64,000 bases of DNA from Microglena sp. YARC. Taxonomy: Eukaryota; Chlorophyta; Chlorophyceae; Chlamydomonadales; Chlamydomonadaceae. Position 1 is the first letter of the stretch, and each line of letters opens with the position of its first letter. The position numbers and the translations under genes are program-made. Shown one piece after another: positions 63,871 to 64,000 of the stretch. The notes beneath the pieces were generated by a model. The model had not been told where the DNA came from. It made no database searches and saw nothing but the letters and a program-made list of their open reading frames with translations. The stretch spans positions 46,695,885 to 46,759,884 of the forward strand of contig CM039462.1 of assembly GCA_022414725.1 (NCBI GenBank), in the 5' to 3' direction.

Positions 63871-64000
63871 GCTGCCAGGGAGGTCCAATGGTTGAAGAAA
63901 TTGAGGGTGGATCTGGGTCTGCCTTGTGCTTTGGTTACAATTCAGGGTGACAACTTAGGTTCCCTGAGTTGGGCCACTGACTGGCAGCTTCTGCCTCGCA

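Larger units (their letters stand above)
57854..64000 (+). mobile_element. copia-type LTR retrotransposon Z, coding, runs off window
   Basis: 5' LTR 57854-58247 begins TGTCAGC and ends GCTGATA, with the preceding GAATG as a candidate 5-bp target duplication. Order gag - protease - integrase - RT - RNase H is the Ty1/copia arrangement. The 3' LTR lies beyond the window. Frameshifts at about 61126, 62878, 63620 and 63855 make this copy non-functional unless they are sequence errors. Confidence 0.93.

Overview
This is a repeat-dominated eukaryotic nuclear window. Spliceosomal introns, plant-type TTTAGGG telomere-like motifs, copia and LINE elements, tRNA genes with eukaryotic internal promoters and middling base composition point to a green or streptophyte alga. 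A Chara-like charophyte is my best guess (inference only). A run of exactly 1000 N (25925-26924) is a scaffold gap.

Layout. 1-5.5 kb: microsatellites and two plus-strand cysteine/histidine-rich (zinc-finger) ORFs that look transposon-derived. 6.3-16.6 kb: a minus-strand cytochrome P450 gene. Six exons join in perfect phase, from the membrane anchor to just past helix I; the haem-binding half was not found. Every exon has copies of its own boundary, splice site included, in the neighbouring introns. 16.6-25.9 kb: mostly simple repeats, one 5'-truncated LINE (minus strand) and a few weak coding hints. 26.9-44.0 kb: a tandem satellite with long (about 2.65 kb) and short (1148 bp) units. Each unit that reaches that part carries a tRNA-Val gene followed by what reads as a circularly permuted tRNA-Thr(AGU) gene. 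The array is split by a young non-autonomous copia-type LTR element (35477-41046), itself split by a LINE. 45.6-50.2 kb: an endogenous CRESS-DNA virus (Rep helicase plus capsid), integrated with a 620-bp terminal redundancy and with a LINE inside rep. It abuts an aconitase gene lacking its 5' part (50.3-53.2 kb, five exons). 54.65-64.0 kb: a second copy of the non-autonomous LTR element, into which a coding copia element (gag-PR-IN-RT-RNase H) has inserted; it runs off the window end.

The most notable signals are: (i) a satellite carrying tRNA-Val genes with three different valine anticodons (CAC, AAC, GAC) next to a permuted tRNA-Thr, apparently one Pol III unit; (ii) systematic tandem copying of exon/intron junctions into introns in two unrelated genes (P450 and aconitase); (iii) an integrated viral circle of more than unit length with nested retrotransposition. 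Many single-base indels break coding frames (copia, capsid, aconitase, satellite units). I cannot separate true decay from assembly error.
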